From: a bacterium
GTDB lineage: Bacteria; RBG-13-66-14
Assembly (NCBI GenBank): GCA_021107695.1
Contig: JAIOSI010000207.1
Coordinates: 1-9,616 of the forward strand
Reading direction: 5' to 3'
Length of the DNA stretch: 9,616 nucleotides
The position numbers and the translations under genes were made by a program. Below the pieces are notes generated by a model that worked only from the letters and a program-made list of their open reading frames with translations, was not told where the DNA came from and did not search any database. Position 1 is the stretch's first letter. Each line of letters starts with the position of its first letter. Positions 1 to 8,932 of this stretch are shown here, piece by piece.

Positions 1-465
1 GGTCTTCAACGCGCCGGTCTGTTCTCGGTATTCTTTGATCGCCTCGGCAAGGGGCTGGATGGTCTTGTCCACATCCTTGCGCTTGCTCTCGAAGCGTTCC
101 TCGGCAATATCGAGAAATTGTTTGTTGACCTTAGTGAGAGCATTCCCAGCCAGGGCAGTGAAGGTGTCCTTGAGCTTCTCTTCAGCTTTTTCTAGGATGT
201 GTTTTTGCTCTAAAACATTTTTTTGTTCCGCTTCCAGCTTTGCCTCTGCTGCTCTTATGCGTCCCTCTGCGGAACGAAGCTGAAGCTCCAGTTCATTTCG
301 TTCCGAAACCAGTTCCTGATTTCTTTCGCGAAGTTGGGAAATTATCGCTACATACTTGTATTCGTTGTTCGAGCTACTTTTTTTTGCCTTGTTACCCAAG
401 CTAAAAAACCAACTGATGATGCCTATTGCCAACGCAACAACTACCGCAATGATTGCAACTTCCAT
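1..465 (-). CDS. rmuC: RmuC-family DNA recombination protein, N-terminal part (cut by window edge)
   Basis: The visible 155 residues begin at an ATG (465-463) preceded by a clear AGGAGG four bases upstream. Residues 3-21 form one hydrophobic membrane anchor (VAIIAVVVALAIGIISWFF), followed by a short basic stretch. Residues 38-98 are a long heptad-rich charged coiled coil. From about residue 97 the segment LKDTFTALAGNAL, then KQFLDIAEERF and later IQPLAEAIKEY, resembles the entry into the conserved RmuC domain. RmuC is a membrane-anchored, coiled-coil protein with a nuclease-like core; loss in E. coli increases recombination at inverted repeats. The family is usually about 400-500 residues, so the catalytic-like core lies left of the window. 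It is downstream of gyrB on the same strand, but 300 repeat-rich bases separate them, so it probably has its own promoter. Alternative: another anchored coiled-coil protein, less likely given the LKDTF segment. Confidence 0.85.
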   Translation of the reverse strand, partial: MEVAIIAVVVALAIGIISWFFSLGNKAKKSSSNNEYKYVAIISQLRERNQELVSERNELELQLRSAEGRIRAAEAKLEAEQKNVLEQKHILEKAEEKLKDTFTALAGNALTKVNKQFLDIAEERFESKRKDVDKTIQPLAEAIKEYREQTGALKT

Positions 466-517
466 AGTTCCTCCTATGATGATTAGAGCGGATTGAGACA
501 AGGTGAGTGAAAACCGG

Positions 518-526
518 ATAATAACA
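518..526 (-). promoter_or_regulatory. Candidate extended -10 promoter for rmuC
   Basis: On the minus strand the sequence reads TGTTATTAT, an extended -10 (TG, one base, then TATTAT). It would start a transcript about 45 bases upstream of the rmuC ATG. No good -35 box lies at the usual distance; that position falls in the 531-553 palindrome. The assignment rests on the motif alone. Confidence 0.3.
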
Positions 527-530
527 CAGC

Positions 531-553
531 GGTCGGACAGGGGATGTCCGACC
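531..553. repeat. Perfect 9-bp inverted repeat between gyrB and rmuC
   Basis: Arms GGTCGGACA and TGTCCGACC pair perfectly around the loop GGGGA. There is no T run on either side, so it is not an ordinary intrinsic terminator. It resembles small dispersed intergenic palindromes. Only this one copy is seen here. Confidence 0.7.
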
Positions 554-583
554 TAAATGGATATTTTTGCCTTTGCTAATTTA

Positions 584-620
584 CCCCTCGCCCTAGCCCC
601 CTCCCCAGAGGGGAGAGGGG
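584..620 (-). repeat. REP-like CCCTCTCC/GGGGAGG...AGGG repeat, copy 1
   Basis: Read on the minus strand this is CCCCTCTCCCCTCTGGGG followed by an AGGGGGCTAGGGCGAGGGG tail. It is the same type of sequence as 8933-8982. Similar elements are very common in intergenic DNA of many bacteria. It contributes no coding capacity. Confidence 0.6.
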
Positions 621-632
621 ACACGCCGTAGG

Positions 633-651
633 GGCGAAGCTTGTCTTCGCC
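633..651 (+). repeat. CTTGT-loop hairpin, copy 1
   Basis: Arms GGCGAAG and CTTCGCC (7 bp) enclose the loop CTTGT, and a T7 run follows at 653-659. Read on the plus strand it looks like a terminator, but no plus-strand gene ends here, so a repeat is the better reading. The copy at 7367-7387 has the same loop with a G-C to C-G swap in the closing pair. The copy at 8994-9015 is a relative with a longer loop. It lies about 40 bases beyond the element that follows gyrB, and the 7367-7387 copy has the same placement after the PBP gene. Confidence 0.7.
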
Positions 652-692
652 ATTTTTTTGCGATTGCGATCCCTAAAACCTAAAGTAACGGA

Positions 693-765
693 GCGACCAA
701 CGGGAGCGGGATTGTTCAAGGTGTTCTGGGCGAAGCCCAGTCTTGTGGTGCAGCACACCGTGCTG

Positions 766-766
<1 letters not shown>
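693..766 (-). repeat. Two-hairpin repeat element, copy A, at the gyrB stop codon
   Basis: Read on the minus strand from 766: H1 has arms GCAGCAC and GTGCTGC with loop GGT (766-750). A 9-base linker ACCACAAGA follows (749-741). H2 has arms CTGGGC and GCCCAG with loop TTC (740-726). The motif GCTCCCGTTGGTCGC (M3) follows near 707-693. The first G of H1 is the G of the gyrB TAG stop codon. H1 differs from the other copies at paired stem positions. No T run follows, so classic intrinsic termination is not supported. Confidence 0.8.
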
Positions 767-3447
<2,681 letters not shown>

Positions 3448-3524
3448 CAAGGGGTTTCAACCCCTTGGCAGCGCAGTGCGCTGCACCACAGGACCGGGCT
3501 TCGCCCGGAAAACCTTGAGAAAAA
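3448..3524 (+). repeat. Two-hairpin repeat element, copy B, with an extra leading hairpin
   Basis: Three hairpins lie end to end. The first has arms CAAGGGGT and ACCCCTTG (3448-3467) around a short loop. H1 (3468-3484) has arms GCAGCGC and GCGCTGC with loop AGT. After the linker ACCACAGGA, H2 (3494-3508) has arms CCGGGC and GCCCGG with loop TTC. The tail AAAACCTTGAGAAAA matches the tails of copies A and C. It points right, into the 3' end of the oppositely directed DUF5683-like gene, so it does not follow a stop codon. Relative to copy C, both H1 and H2 show compensatory base-pair changes. Confidence 0.8.
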
Positions 3525-3610
3525 GTACATATTTCGCAAGGTCTTGAGGTTTAGCCAGGGGTTTAAGCCAGCTTGCGGAGCAGGTACGAGAGCAAATGAT
3601 TATCCCAACG

Positions 3611-4258
3611 CTAAAACGTCAGCGAAAACTCCAGCCCCACGCTCAGATCGCCCCCGGAATCGGGCAGCAGACGGGGCGACAGTGAGTAGGAGACGGTCTC
3701 TTTGTCCAGCTCCTCGCCGACCTCAAAATCGTAGAGGTGAGCATCGACGTAGGCATCGAGCATGGAATAGACCAGAACCAGAGCGGTGAGCCAGATGTGG
3801 GTTTCGTAGGCGATGCGGTGGTCGTTAAAGTTCTGTTGATGCTCGCTCGCCTGACTACTGTTGCTGTCAATTTCATACTGGTCGGAGTTGTTGGCGTAGC
3901 TTTCGGCAAGGCGTTTCTCAATTGCCGCTTGGTCGGCGTGATAGACGATTCCATAGACCGTCGCCACCTCGACACCGAGCATCAGGACGCCCTTGAGCCA
4001 TTCGTCATTGTAGAACTGTCCCCAGCCCGCCAGTACGCCGGAACGCCAGAGTGCTTCCGTCGGCTCCGGCTTCCAGGGAGCAGGGATTGCCACCGGTTCT
4101 GCTATTTCAGCTGGCTCTTCCCCGGTCTCTTCGGTAACCTCAACCCATTCACTATCCACGGCATTGCCGTTGCTGGTCTCGGTTGTATCGATTACCTCAC
4201 CAACTGTGGGTAACACCAGCAGCAGCAACAGCGTAGAGATAAGGAGCAGAGGTTTCAT
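3611..4258 (-). CDS. DUF5683-like membrane/envelope protein with signal peptide
   Basis: The product has 215 residues. Residues 1-20 are a signal peptide or anchor (K3, then LLLISTLLLLLVLP). Residues 21-66 are an acidic, Pro-rich linker. The family-like core starts at 70: WRSGVLAGWGQFYNDEWLKG (71-90), a hydrophobic span at about 90-106, a polar Asn/Ser/Gln-rich insert (115-147), a second span at 155-168 and SMLDAYVDAHLYDFE (165-179). The G-GQFYN and DAYVDAHL-DF signatures are those I associate with DUF5683, whose function is unknown. The C-terminus SVGLEFSLTF resembles a terminal beta strand ending in Phe. The start is the only sensible ATG ahead of the signal peptide, although no Shine-Dalgarno is evident (GACCCT precedes it). 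It is upstream of gyrB on the same strand but 430 bases away, so operon linkage is doubtful. Confidence 0.75.
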   Translation of the reverse strand: MKPLLLISTLLLLLVLPTVGEVIDTTETSNGNAVDSEWVEVTEETGEEPAEIAEPVAIPAPWKPEPTEALWRSGVLAGWGQFYNDEWLKGVLMLGVEVATVYGIVYHADQAAIEKRLAESYANNSDQYEIDSNSSQASEHQQNFNDHRIAYETHIWLTALVLVYSMLDAYVDAHLYDFEVGEELDKETVSYSLSPRLLPDSGGDLSVGLEFSLTF

Positions 4259-4276
4259 AGGGTCGATTCTGATCTT

Positions 4277-4300
4277 GTGGAGACGCGGTGTGCCGTGCCA
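4277..4300 (-). repeat. CACGGC palindromic module, copy 1
   Basis: Read on the minus strand, TGGCACGGCACACCGCG then TCTCCAC matches the module at 7405-7428 in about 20 of 24 positions. It sits about 20 bases upstream of the start codon of the DUF5683-like gene, so it would lie in that gene's promoter or leader. A shorter relative (TACGGCGTGTCCCC, minus strand) lies at 630-617. Confidence 0.55.
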
Positions 4301-4350
4301 CTACGGCGAAGCACCCGGCACCGGATTTGGCGGCCATTCCATAACTGGAG

Positions 4351-4369
4351 ACTGACAATAGCTTGCCAA
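4351..4369 (+). repeat. Short direct repeat, left copy
   Basis: ACTGACAATAGCTTGCCAA recurs at 4771-4790 as ACTGACAACAGCTTGGCCAA, with one substitution and one inserted G. The two copies flank the segment that holds repeat copies F and C and the PBP promoter. Confidence 0.5.
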
Positions 4370-4448
4370 GGTAACTGTCGATATTACAACAAGATAGATT
4401 CTGTTCAGAACAGGGGTAATTGTACAATAATTCGGGGAAACAAGCAAG

Positions 4449-4465
4449 GCAACGCCAAGCGTTGC
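4449..4465 (+). repeat. Single H1-type hairpin, copy F
   Basis: Arms GCAACGC and GCGTTGC are identical to those in copies C and D, but the loop is CAA instead of AGT. It is followed by ATC, as in C and D. No H2 hairpin follows. It is inverted relative to copy C, so 4448-4468 and 4568-4588 form a larger inverted pair about 100 bases apart. Confidence 0.7.
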
Positions 4466-4512
4466 ATCTTACTTTCGCGACCAGGGCTAACAATCTTTTT
4501 ACGAGACCTGCC

Positions 4513-4587
4513 GCGACCAGCGGGAGCGGTCGTTCTTCATGATTTTCTGGGCGAAGCCCAGCTTTGTGATGCAACGCACTGCGTTGC
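4513..4587 (-). repeat. Two-hairpin repeat element, copy C
   Basis: Read on the minus strand: H1 has arms GCAACGC and GCGTTGC with loop AGT (4587-4571). The linker is ATCACAAAG. H2 has arms CTGGGC and GCCCAG with loop TTC (4561-4547). A tail AAAATCATGAAGAA follows, then an M3 motif (GCTCCCGCTGGTCGC) near 4527-4513. It is not attached to a gene end. It lies just upstream of the PBP promoter, with the H1 edge 22 bases from the -35 box. Confidence 0.8.
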
Positions 4588-4609
4588 CGGACTGTCCGTT
4601 GGCAGCTGA

Positions 4610-4639
4610 TTGACGCTAGACCCGATTGGAAGATATAAT
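4610..4639 (+). promoter_or_regulatory. Strong sigma70-type promoter reading toward the PBP gene
   Basis: TTGACG (4610-4615), an 18-base spacer and a perfect TATAAT (4634-4639) form the best promoter in the window. Transcription would start near 4646, giving a leader of about 200 bases before the PBP start codon. No other plus-strand gene lies between. Confidence 0.7.
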
Positions 4640-4664
4640 ACCCCGATTGACTAGGCAAGTTAAC

Positions 4665-4692
4665 GCCCCTTTGGGGCTTTTGAGGGTTTTTT
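4665..4692 (+). terminator. Hairpin plus T run in the PBP leader (possible attenuator)
   Basis: About 20 bases after the predicted transcription start, GCCCC-TTT-GGGGC forms a tight 5-bp hairpin, followed by TTTTGAGGG and then T6 (4687-4692). An alternative pairing of CCCT (4667-4670) with AGGG (4683-4686) would put the T6 immediately after the stem. It lies inside the leader and not after a gene, so premature termination, a short RNA or plain chance are all possible. Confidence 0.45.
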
Positions 4693-4770
4693 GCATAACT
4701 GATCGCAGCTGAAGGTTTGCGGCGTTGGTGCGGTTCTTGATGTTAAGCAATAGCTTACTACAACAAGTAA

Positions 4771-4790
4771 ACTGACAACAGCTTGGCCAA
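4771..4790 (+). repeat. Short direct repeat, right copy
   Basis: ACTGACAACAGCTTGGCCAA pairs with the near-identical sequence at 4351-4369. It contains the palindrome TTGGCCAA. It is 55 bases upstream of the chosen PBP start, within the leader. Confidence 0.5.
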
Positions 4791-4831
4791 CGCCTCCCCC
4801 GTCGGGGAAAATTCAGTTTTCGAGCTATTCC

Positions 4832-4836
4832 GAGGT
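4832..4836 (+). promoter_or_regulatory. Ribosome-binding site that decides the PBP start
   Basis: GAGGT lies nine bases before the ATG at 4846. The frame stays open upstream to a TTG at 4783, but that codon has no Shine-Dalgarno, which favours the ATG. Confidence 0.6.
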
Positions 4837-4845
4837 ATCTTCAGT

Positions 4846-7257
4846 ATGAGCGCACAACACGCTAAAGATGGATTCTTCGCCGGGCTGGGAAGCCGCTTCT
4901 CTAACTGGCGGGCGAAACGCAAGACCGCCCGGGCTGGTAAAACCGAGGCATTCTCCTGGCACATCGCGATTATCGTCATGGTCAGCAGCTTCTTCTTCAT
5001 CACTGGCATCGGGCTGGGGATGATCGACTCCTTTACCGAGGAGCTGCCGAAGATCTCCGGGTTGTGGGAGTTTGAGTCGTACCTGCCCACCGAGGTTTAC
5101 GATAACAACGGCGAGCTGATCGCCAGCTTTTTGGTGGAGCGACGCTACGTCATTCCGCTCAGCGAGATGCCCGACGTGATGATTCAGGCACTGCTTGCCG
5201 TGGAGGATCAGCGGTTCCGGGAGCATTGGGGCGTGAACTTCTATCGTACCCTTGATGCTGCGGTGGTGGATGTCCTCTCCGGCGAGGCGCGCCAGGGAGC
5301 CTCGACCATCACCCAGCAGCTTGCCCGAACCTACTTCCTTTCTCAGGAGAAGACCGTCACGCGAAAAATCCGCGAGGCGATTCTCTCAGTACAGATCGAG
5401 CGGCACTACAGCAAAGACGAGATCCTCTACTTCTACCTGAATCAGATCTACTTCGGTCACGGCTGTTACGGAGTGGAGGCCGCCGCGCGAACCTATTTTG
5501 GCAAACACGCCAGTGAGCTGTCTCTGCCGGAGGTCGCTCTGATTGTCGGGCTGCCACAGAACCCCGGTGGCTACTCGCCCTACTATCATCCCGACGAGGC
5601 GAAGCGACGCCGGAACACCGTGCTGCGACGGATGCGACAGGTCGGCTACATCACCGAGGATGAGCGTCTCTGTGCCGCCGCCCAGCCGATTGAGCTGGCA
5701 CAGCGTAAGCGTACCCGCCAGAACGCGCCGTACTTCATCGAGTACATCCGCCGGGAGTTGGAGCGGGAGTACGGTTCCAACGCCGTCTATCAGGCGGGGT
5801 TACAGGTTTACACAACCCTTGACATGTCGATGCAGGAGAAGGCGGAGTATCACCTTCAGCGTGGACTGGAACGGGTGCAGGGTCGCTGGGATTACAAGCC
5901 TTACCGGATGTCAGATGATCTGGAGATCGACGATCTGGCAATCGGGCAGATTCGCACTGGCATCGTAACCGAGCGTGATGACGAATACGCCTACATTGAG
6001 CTTGGGGGCGGACTGGTCGGCAAGATCGACATCACGCCGCTCTACTGGCATTGGCCCAATCCACCGGAGGTCGAGCTTCAGGTCGGCGCGGAGATTGCGG
6101 TGAAGGTCTCCAGCCTGGCTCGCGCTTCGGGGCGGATTGACCTGGTACTGGAGAAAAAACCGTATCCCCAGGGCGCGTTGATTACCGTTGACCCCCGGAC
6201 CGGGTTTATCAAGGCGATGGTCGGTGGCTCGGACTACGACGAGAGCCAGTTCAACCGCGCCGTCGATGCCCTGCGTCAGCCCGGTTCCGCCTTCAAGGTC
6301 TTCGTCTATACGGCGGCGATTGACAACGGCTACACCGCCGCCGATACTCTCCTCGACAAACCCTTCGTTGTCAACGCTGACGGCGTAGTTTGGGCACCGC
6401 ACAACTACACTATGGGCTACTCCGGCAGGCCGATGACCATCCGTACTGCAATCGCTATGTCGATCAACCTGGTGGCGGCTCGGCTGATTCTTGAGATTGG
6501 GGTTGAGTCGGTCCGTGCCTACGCCAAGCGGATGGGCATCACCACGCCGATTGCCAAGACCTACTCCATCGCCCTCGGCTCCAGCGAGGTTACCCCGCTG
6601 GATATCGCCTCCGCCTTTGGGTCTATCGCCACGCTGGGAGTCCACGTGGAGCCGATCGCCATCAAGCAGATCAAAGACCGCGACGGCAACATCATCAAAG
6701 AGAACATCCCCCGTGCTGAGCGGGTGCTGCGTACCGAGACCTCGGTCATCATGCGCTCGCTGATGCAGGGAACGACCACCGGTGGAACGGCGGCTCGTGC
6801 CGGACGAACCCTGCAACGAGACTGCGCCGGCAAGACCGGTACCACCAACAACGCCGGGGACTGCTGGTTCATCGGCTATGTGCCGCAGCTGGTAACCTCG
6901 GTCTGGACGGGATTCGACGACCACACCACCCTGGGCTACAATGCCACCGGTGAGTCCCACGCCGTGCCTATCTGGGCGGACTACATGGCGGATGTCCTCC
7001 AGAATTATCCGGAAGAGGAGTTCACCATCCCCGAAGGGTTGAGTCTGCAACGCTATACGGTCTGTGGAGATTCCGGTTTGCTCGCCAATCCGGAATGTCC
7101 GACCAAGGTATCCGAGGATTTCATCGCTGGCACCGAGCCGCTGGCTTACTGCGACATCCACGGTGAACGGGCGATGGACTTCATCGCCGACGATGCCAGC
7201 ATCAGCTCCGGCGGTGGACGGATCGAATACCGCTACTACACCGACGAGGACGAGTAG
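4846..7257 (+). CDS. mrcA: Class A penicillin-binding protein, PBP1A-type (bifunctional peptidoglycan synthase)
   Basis: The enzyme polymerises lipid II into glycan strands and cross-links stem peptides on the outer face of the inner membrane. The product is 803 residues. It has a basic cytoplasmic tail, one membrane anchor (about 38-58) and a GT51 glycosyltransferase with all five motifs: EDQRFREHWG (catalytic E120), GASTITQQ (151-158), RKIREA (173-178), YLNQIYFG (197-204) and RRRNTVL (254-260). An OB-like inserted domain follows (about 368-435, with YIELGGGLVGKI). The transpeptidase has SAFK (S481 nucleophile, K484), SIN (539-541) and KTG (663-665). The C-terminal tail CGDSGLLANPEC...YCDIH has three Cys (740, 751, 769) and a His, a pattern I associate with some non-enteric PBPs. 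It is transcribed from the promoter at 4610. The next gene is a cell-wall hydrolase. A repeat element starts at the G of its TAG stop. The family is certain; the exact paralogue is less so. Confidence 0.95.
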   Translation: MSAQHAKDGFFAGLGSRFSNWRAKRKTARAGKTEAFSWHIAIIVMVSSFFFITGIGLGMIDSFTEELPKISGLWEFESYLPTEVYDNNGELIASFLVERRYVIPLSEMPDVMIQALLAVEDQRFREHWGVNFYRTLDAAVVDVLSGEARQGASTITQQLARTYFLSQEKTVTRKIREAILSVQIERHYSKDEILYFYLNQIYFGHGCYGVEAAARTYFGKHASELSLPEVALIVGLPQNPGGYSPYYHPDEAKRRRNTVLRRMRQVGYITEDERLCAAAQPIELAQRKRTRQNAPYFIEYIRRELEREYGSNAVYQAGLQVYTTLDMSMQEKAEYHLQRGLERVQGRWDYKPYRMSDDLEIDDLAIGQIRTGIVTERDDEYAYIELGGGLVGKIDITPLYWHWPNPPEVELQVGAEIAVKVSSLARASGRIDLVLEKKPYPQGALITVDPRTGFIKAMVGGSDYDESQFNRAVDALRQPGSAFKVFVYTAAIDNGYTAADTLLDKPFVVNADGVVWAPHNYTMGYSGRPMTIRTAIAMSINLVAARLILEIGVESVRAYAKRMGITTPIAKTYSIALGSSEVTPLDIASAFGSIATLGVHVEPIAIKQIKDRDGNIIKENIPRAERVLRTETSVIMRSLMQGTTTGGTAARAGRTLQRDCAGKTGTTNNAGDCWFIGYVPQLVTSVWTGFDDHTTLGYNATGESHAVPIWADYMADVLQNYPEEEFTIPEGLSLQRYTVCGDSGLLANPECPTKVSEDFIAGTEPLAYCDIHGERAMDFIADDASISSGGGRIEYRYYTDEDE

Positions 7258-7344
7258 CAACGCAGTGCGTTGCATCACTCTTTGGCGGTTGTGTTGCTTG
7301 CCATTTTGCGAGACCAACCACGGTCCTCCGCTCCCGTTGGTCGC
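7257..7344 (+). repeat. Repeat element, copy D, at the PBP stop codon (H2 lost)
   Basis: H1 (7257-7273) has arms GCAACGC and GCGTTGC with loop AGT, followed by ATCAC. Its first G is the G of the PBP TAG stop codon. The H2 position is degenerate. The motif GCTCCCGTTGGTCGC (M3) is present at 7330-7344, in the same order and strand relation as in copy A after gyrB. Just beyond it, CTCAG and CTGAG (7344-7348, 7355-7359) form another small hairpin. Confidence 0.75.
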
Positions 7345-7366
7345 TCAGTTCTGCCTGAGTAGCGAA

Positions 7367-7387
7367 GGGCGAACCTTGTGTTCGCCC
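7367..7387 (+). repeat. CTTGT-loop hairpin, copy 2
   Basis: Arms GGGCGAAC and GTTCGCCC (8 bp) enclose the loop CTTGT, the same loop as at 633-651. The closing base pair is C-G here and G-C there, a compensatory change. No T run follows. Confidence 0.7.
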
Positions 7388-7404
7388 AACTCAAAAGTTA
7401 CGAA

Positions 7405-7428
7405 GGGCACGGCACGCCGTGTCCCCAC
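7405..7428 (+). repeat. CACGGC palindromic module, copy 2
   Basis: GGGCACGGC and GCCGTGTCC pair around a two-base centre with one G-T wobble, followed by CCAC. It resembles the inverted copy at 4277-4300. It lies 32 bases upstream of the NlpC/P60 start codon. Confidence 0.6.
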
Positions 7429-7459
7429 AAAACCTGACAACCACCTAAAAGAGATTCTT

Positions 7460-8830
7460 ATGCGAAAATCTCTCACAGCCTTTCTGCTGACCCTTGCCTC
7501 GCTTACCCCAGCTGCCACGGTGGATGTGGTCGCCTACGACCCCGCCGACCGGGTGGTCGAGGTTCACCTTGACAGTGAAGCCGAGCCGAGCTACAGCGAT
7601 TTCGAGTTGACCGACCCCAACCGGATCGTTCTGGACATCAGCGATGCCCTCTTCCCCGGTGGCAAGTTCGAAGCCCCGGTGGGCGACGGGCTGGTAAAGA
7701 ATCTCCGGGCGGCGCAGAACAGCATCGACCCGCCGCTGACCCGCATCGTCGTTGATCTGGAGTCCGGAGTTGCTGGCTATACCATTGCCGTTATCGGCTC
7801 TGCGGGAGACTGGACGCTGAAGCTGATTCTCCTGCCCCCCGGCGAGGTCATCTCCGCCGAGGAAGCGGGCGGAGCGGTGGAGGTCGAGCTGACCGGAGAA
7901 GAGATCGTTGGCACGGCGGTCAGTGGTAATCTGGAGATCAGCGGTTCCGGCGATACCCCGCCGGAGCGCGTCTATACCGTGGAAACAGGGTTGGTTTTTG
8001 CCGCAAGCCCCACGACGGTTTACGAAGCTCCCAGTGCCGACTCCCGCCGCATCAGCGAGGGACTGGCCGGGGAGCGGGTTGAGGTCGCTGCGGAACTAGG
8101 CAGCTGGCGGCTGGTCATCCTCTCTGAGCAAAGCGACCTGGCAGGCTGGGTGGAGTTCGCCCGCCTGACCATCGAGGGCAGCGTGGAGACCGACGACGGC
8201 GCGGTGCGAGCCGTCGCCAATCCCCGAACCCCTCCGACAGGAACCCCGCAAACACCCCAGTCCAATCGCGCCCCGCTGCGAACCGAAGCCTCCAGCGGTT
8301 CGGCAATCATTGCCCACCTCAGCGGCGGAGAAGACTTCCGCGCCTGGCGGCGACGGGACGACTTCTACTTCGTTCAGCTTGACGACGGTCGAGCGGGCTG
8401 GCTGGCAAAACGCTTTGTCGAGCTTGAGGGAACCTCCTCCACACCAACCTCCGGCGCGCCGTGGCGGCAGTCCATCATCGCCACCGCCGAGACCTACCTC
8501 GGCGTTCCCTACGTCTGGGGCGGAACCTCCCGCTCCGGCTTCGACTGCTCCGGGCTTGTCTGGCGAGTCTTCAAGCAGAACGGGATGGAGATTCCCCGCA
8601 CCGCCGGGCCGCAGTACCGCGAGGGTGAGAAGCTGACCCGGGGCGAGCTGCTCCCCGGCGACCTGGTCTTCTTCTCCACCTACACCTCCGGCCCCAGCCA
8701 CGTCGGCATCTACGCTGGCGACGGTCGCTTCATCCAGGCGGAAAGCTCCGACCACGGAGTACGCTACTCCGAGCTGGACGGAGCCTACTGGCGAGATAAC
8801 ATCTACGGCTTTACCCGCTGGACACCCTAG
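7460..8830 (+). CDS. Secreted AMIN-SH3-SH3-NlpC/P60 peptidoglycan hydrolase
   Basis: This is a predicted periplasmic or envelope cysteine peptidase that cuts peptidoglycan stem peptides. The product is 456 residues. Residues 1-19 are a signal peptide (MRKSLTAFLLTLASLTPAA). Residues 22-123 form an AMIN domain (RVVEVHLDSEAEP, PNRIVLDI, then TRIVVDLESG), which targets peptidoglycan or division sites in related amidases. Two SH3-type wall-binding domains follow, about 173-237 and 269-322, each ending in a GW segment (LAGWVEF, RAGWLAK). The NlpC/P60 domain is 337-455: YLGVPYVWGG, FDCSGL (nucleophile C363), PGDLVFF and SHVGIY (H414). The third catalytic position, FIQAES, is Gln426 where Spr-type enzymes have His. 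The ATG at 7460 was chosen because the signal peptide begins there; the Shine-Dalgarno (AAAGAG) is weak. The frame is open further left but that overlaps the PBP gene. The SH3-SH3-NlpC order resembles stem-peptide endopeptidases; the precise bond is not readable. Confidence 0.9.
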   Translation: MRKSLTAFLLTLASLTPAATVDVVAYDPADRVVEVHLDSEAEPSYSDFELTDPNRIVLDISDALFPGGKFEAPVGDGLVKNLRAAQNSIDPPLTRIVVDLESGVAGYTIAVIGSAGDWTLKLILLPPGEVISAEEAGGAVEVELTGEEIVGTAVSGNLEISGSGDTPPERVYTVETGLVFAASPTTVYEAPSADSRRISEGLAGERVEVAAELGSWRLVILSEQSDLAGWVEFARLTIEGSVETDDGAVRAVANPRTPPTGTPQTPQSNRAPLRTEASSGSAIIAHLSGGEDFRAWRRRDDFYFVQLDDGRAGWLAKRFVELEGTSSTPTSGAPWRQSIIATAETYLGVPYVWGGTSRSGFDCSGLVWRVFKQNGMEIPRTAGPQYREGEKLTRGELLPGDLVFFSTYTSGPSHVGIYAGDGRFIQAESSDHGVRYSELDGAYWRDNIYGFTRWTP

Positions 8831-8881
8831 GCAGCGCAGTGCGGCAGCATGATGCTGCACCCACTACTGACCTTCGGTCAG
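8831..8881 (+). repeat. Two-hairpin repeat element, copy E, after the hydrolase stop codon
   Basis: It starts with GCAGCGCAGTGCG, directly after TAG (8828-8830). It continues into a variant H1 with arms GCAGCA and TGCTGC and loop TGA (8844-8858). After an 8-base linker, H2 (8867-8881) has arms CTGACC and GGTCAG with loop TTC. Two H2 pairs are changed on both sides relative to CTGGGC/GCCCAG while the loop is kept. The tail AAACCCCTGG resembles the AAAACCTTGA of other copies. Confidence 0.7.
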
Positions 8882-8932
8882 AAACCCCTGGCGTACTCTG
8901 CCGCTCACGCTGTTCGCTACATCTATTATTCT

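Noticed and set aside
633..659. Hairpin plus T7 as a plus-strand intrinsic terminator
   Set aside because: No plus-strand gene ends here and the hairpin belongs to a dispersed repeat family. The neighbouring genes are read from the other strand, where there is no T run.
4401..4428. Palindromes CTGTTC-A-GAACAG (4401-4413) and ATTGTACAAT (4419-4428) as a possible operator pair
   Set aside because: Palindromes of this length are expected a few times per 10 kb by chance. They do not match the spacing of the common LexA boxes and no second site supports a regulator.
5911..7317. Open frame of about 470 codons antisense to the PBP gene
   Set aside because: The translation is low-complexity and rich in Gly, Val, Asp and Arg, with no recognisable motif. 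The opposite strand encodes intact transpeptidase motifs, so this is a codon shadow.
7064..7459. In-frame upstream extension of the NlpC/P60 hydrolase from a GTG
   Set aside because: It would overlap the PBP C-terminus and run through repeat DNA. A normal signal peptide starts at 7460.
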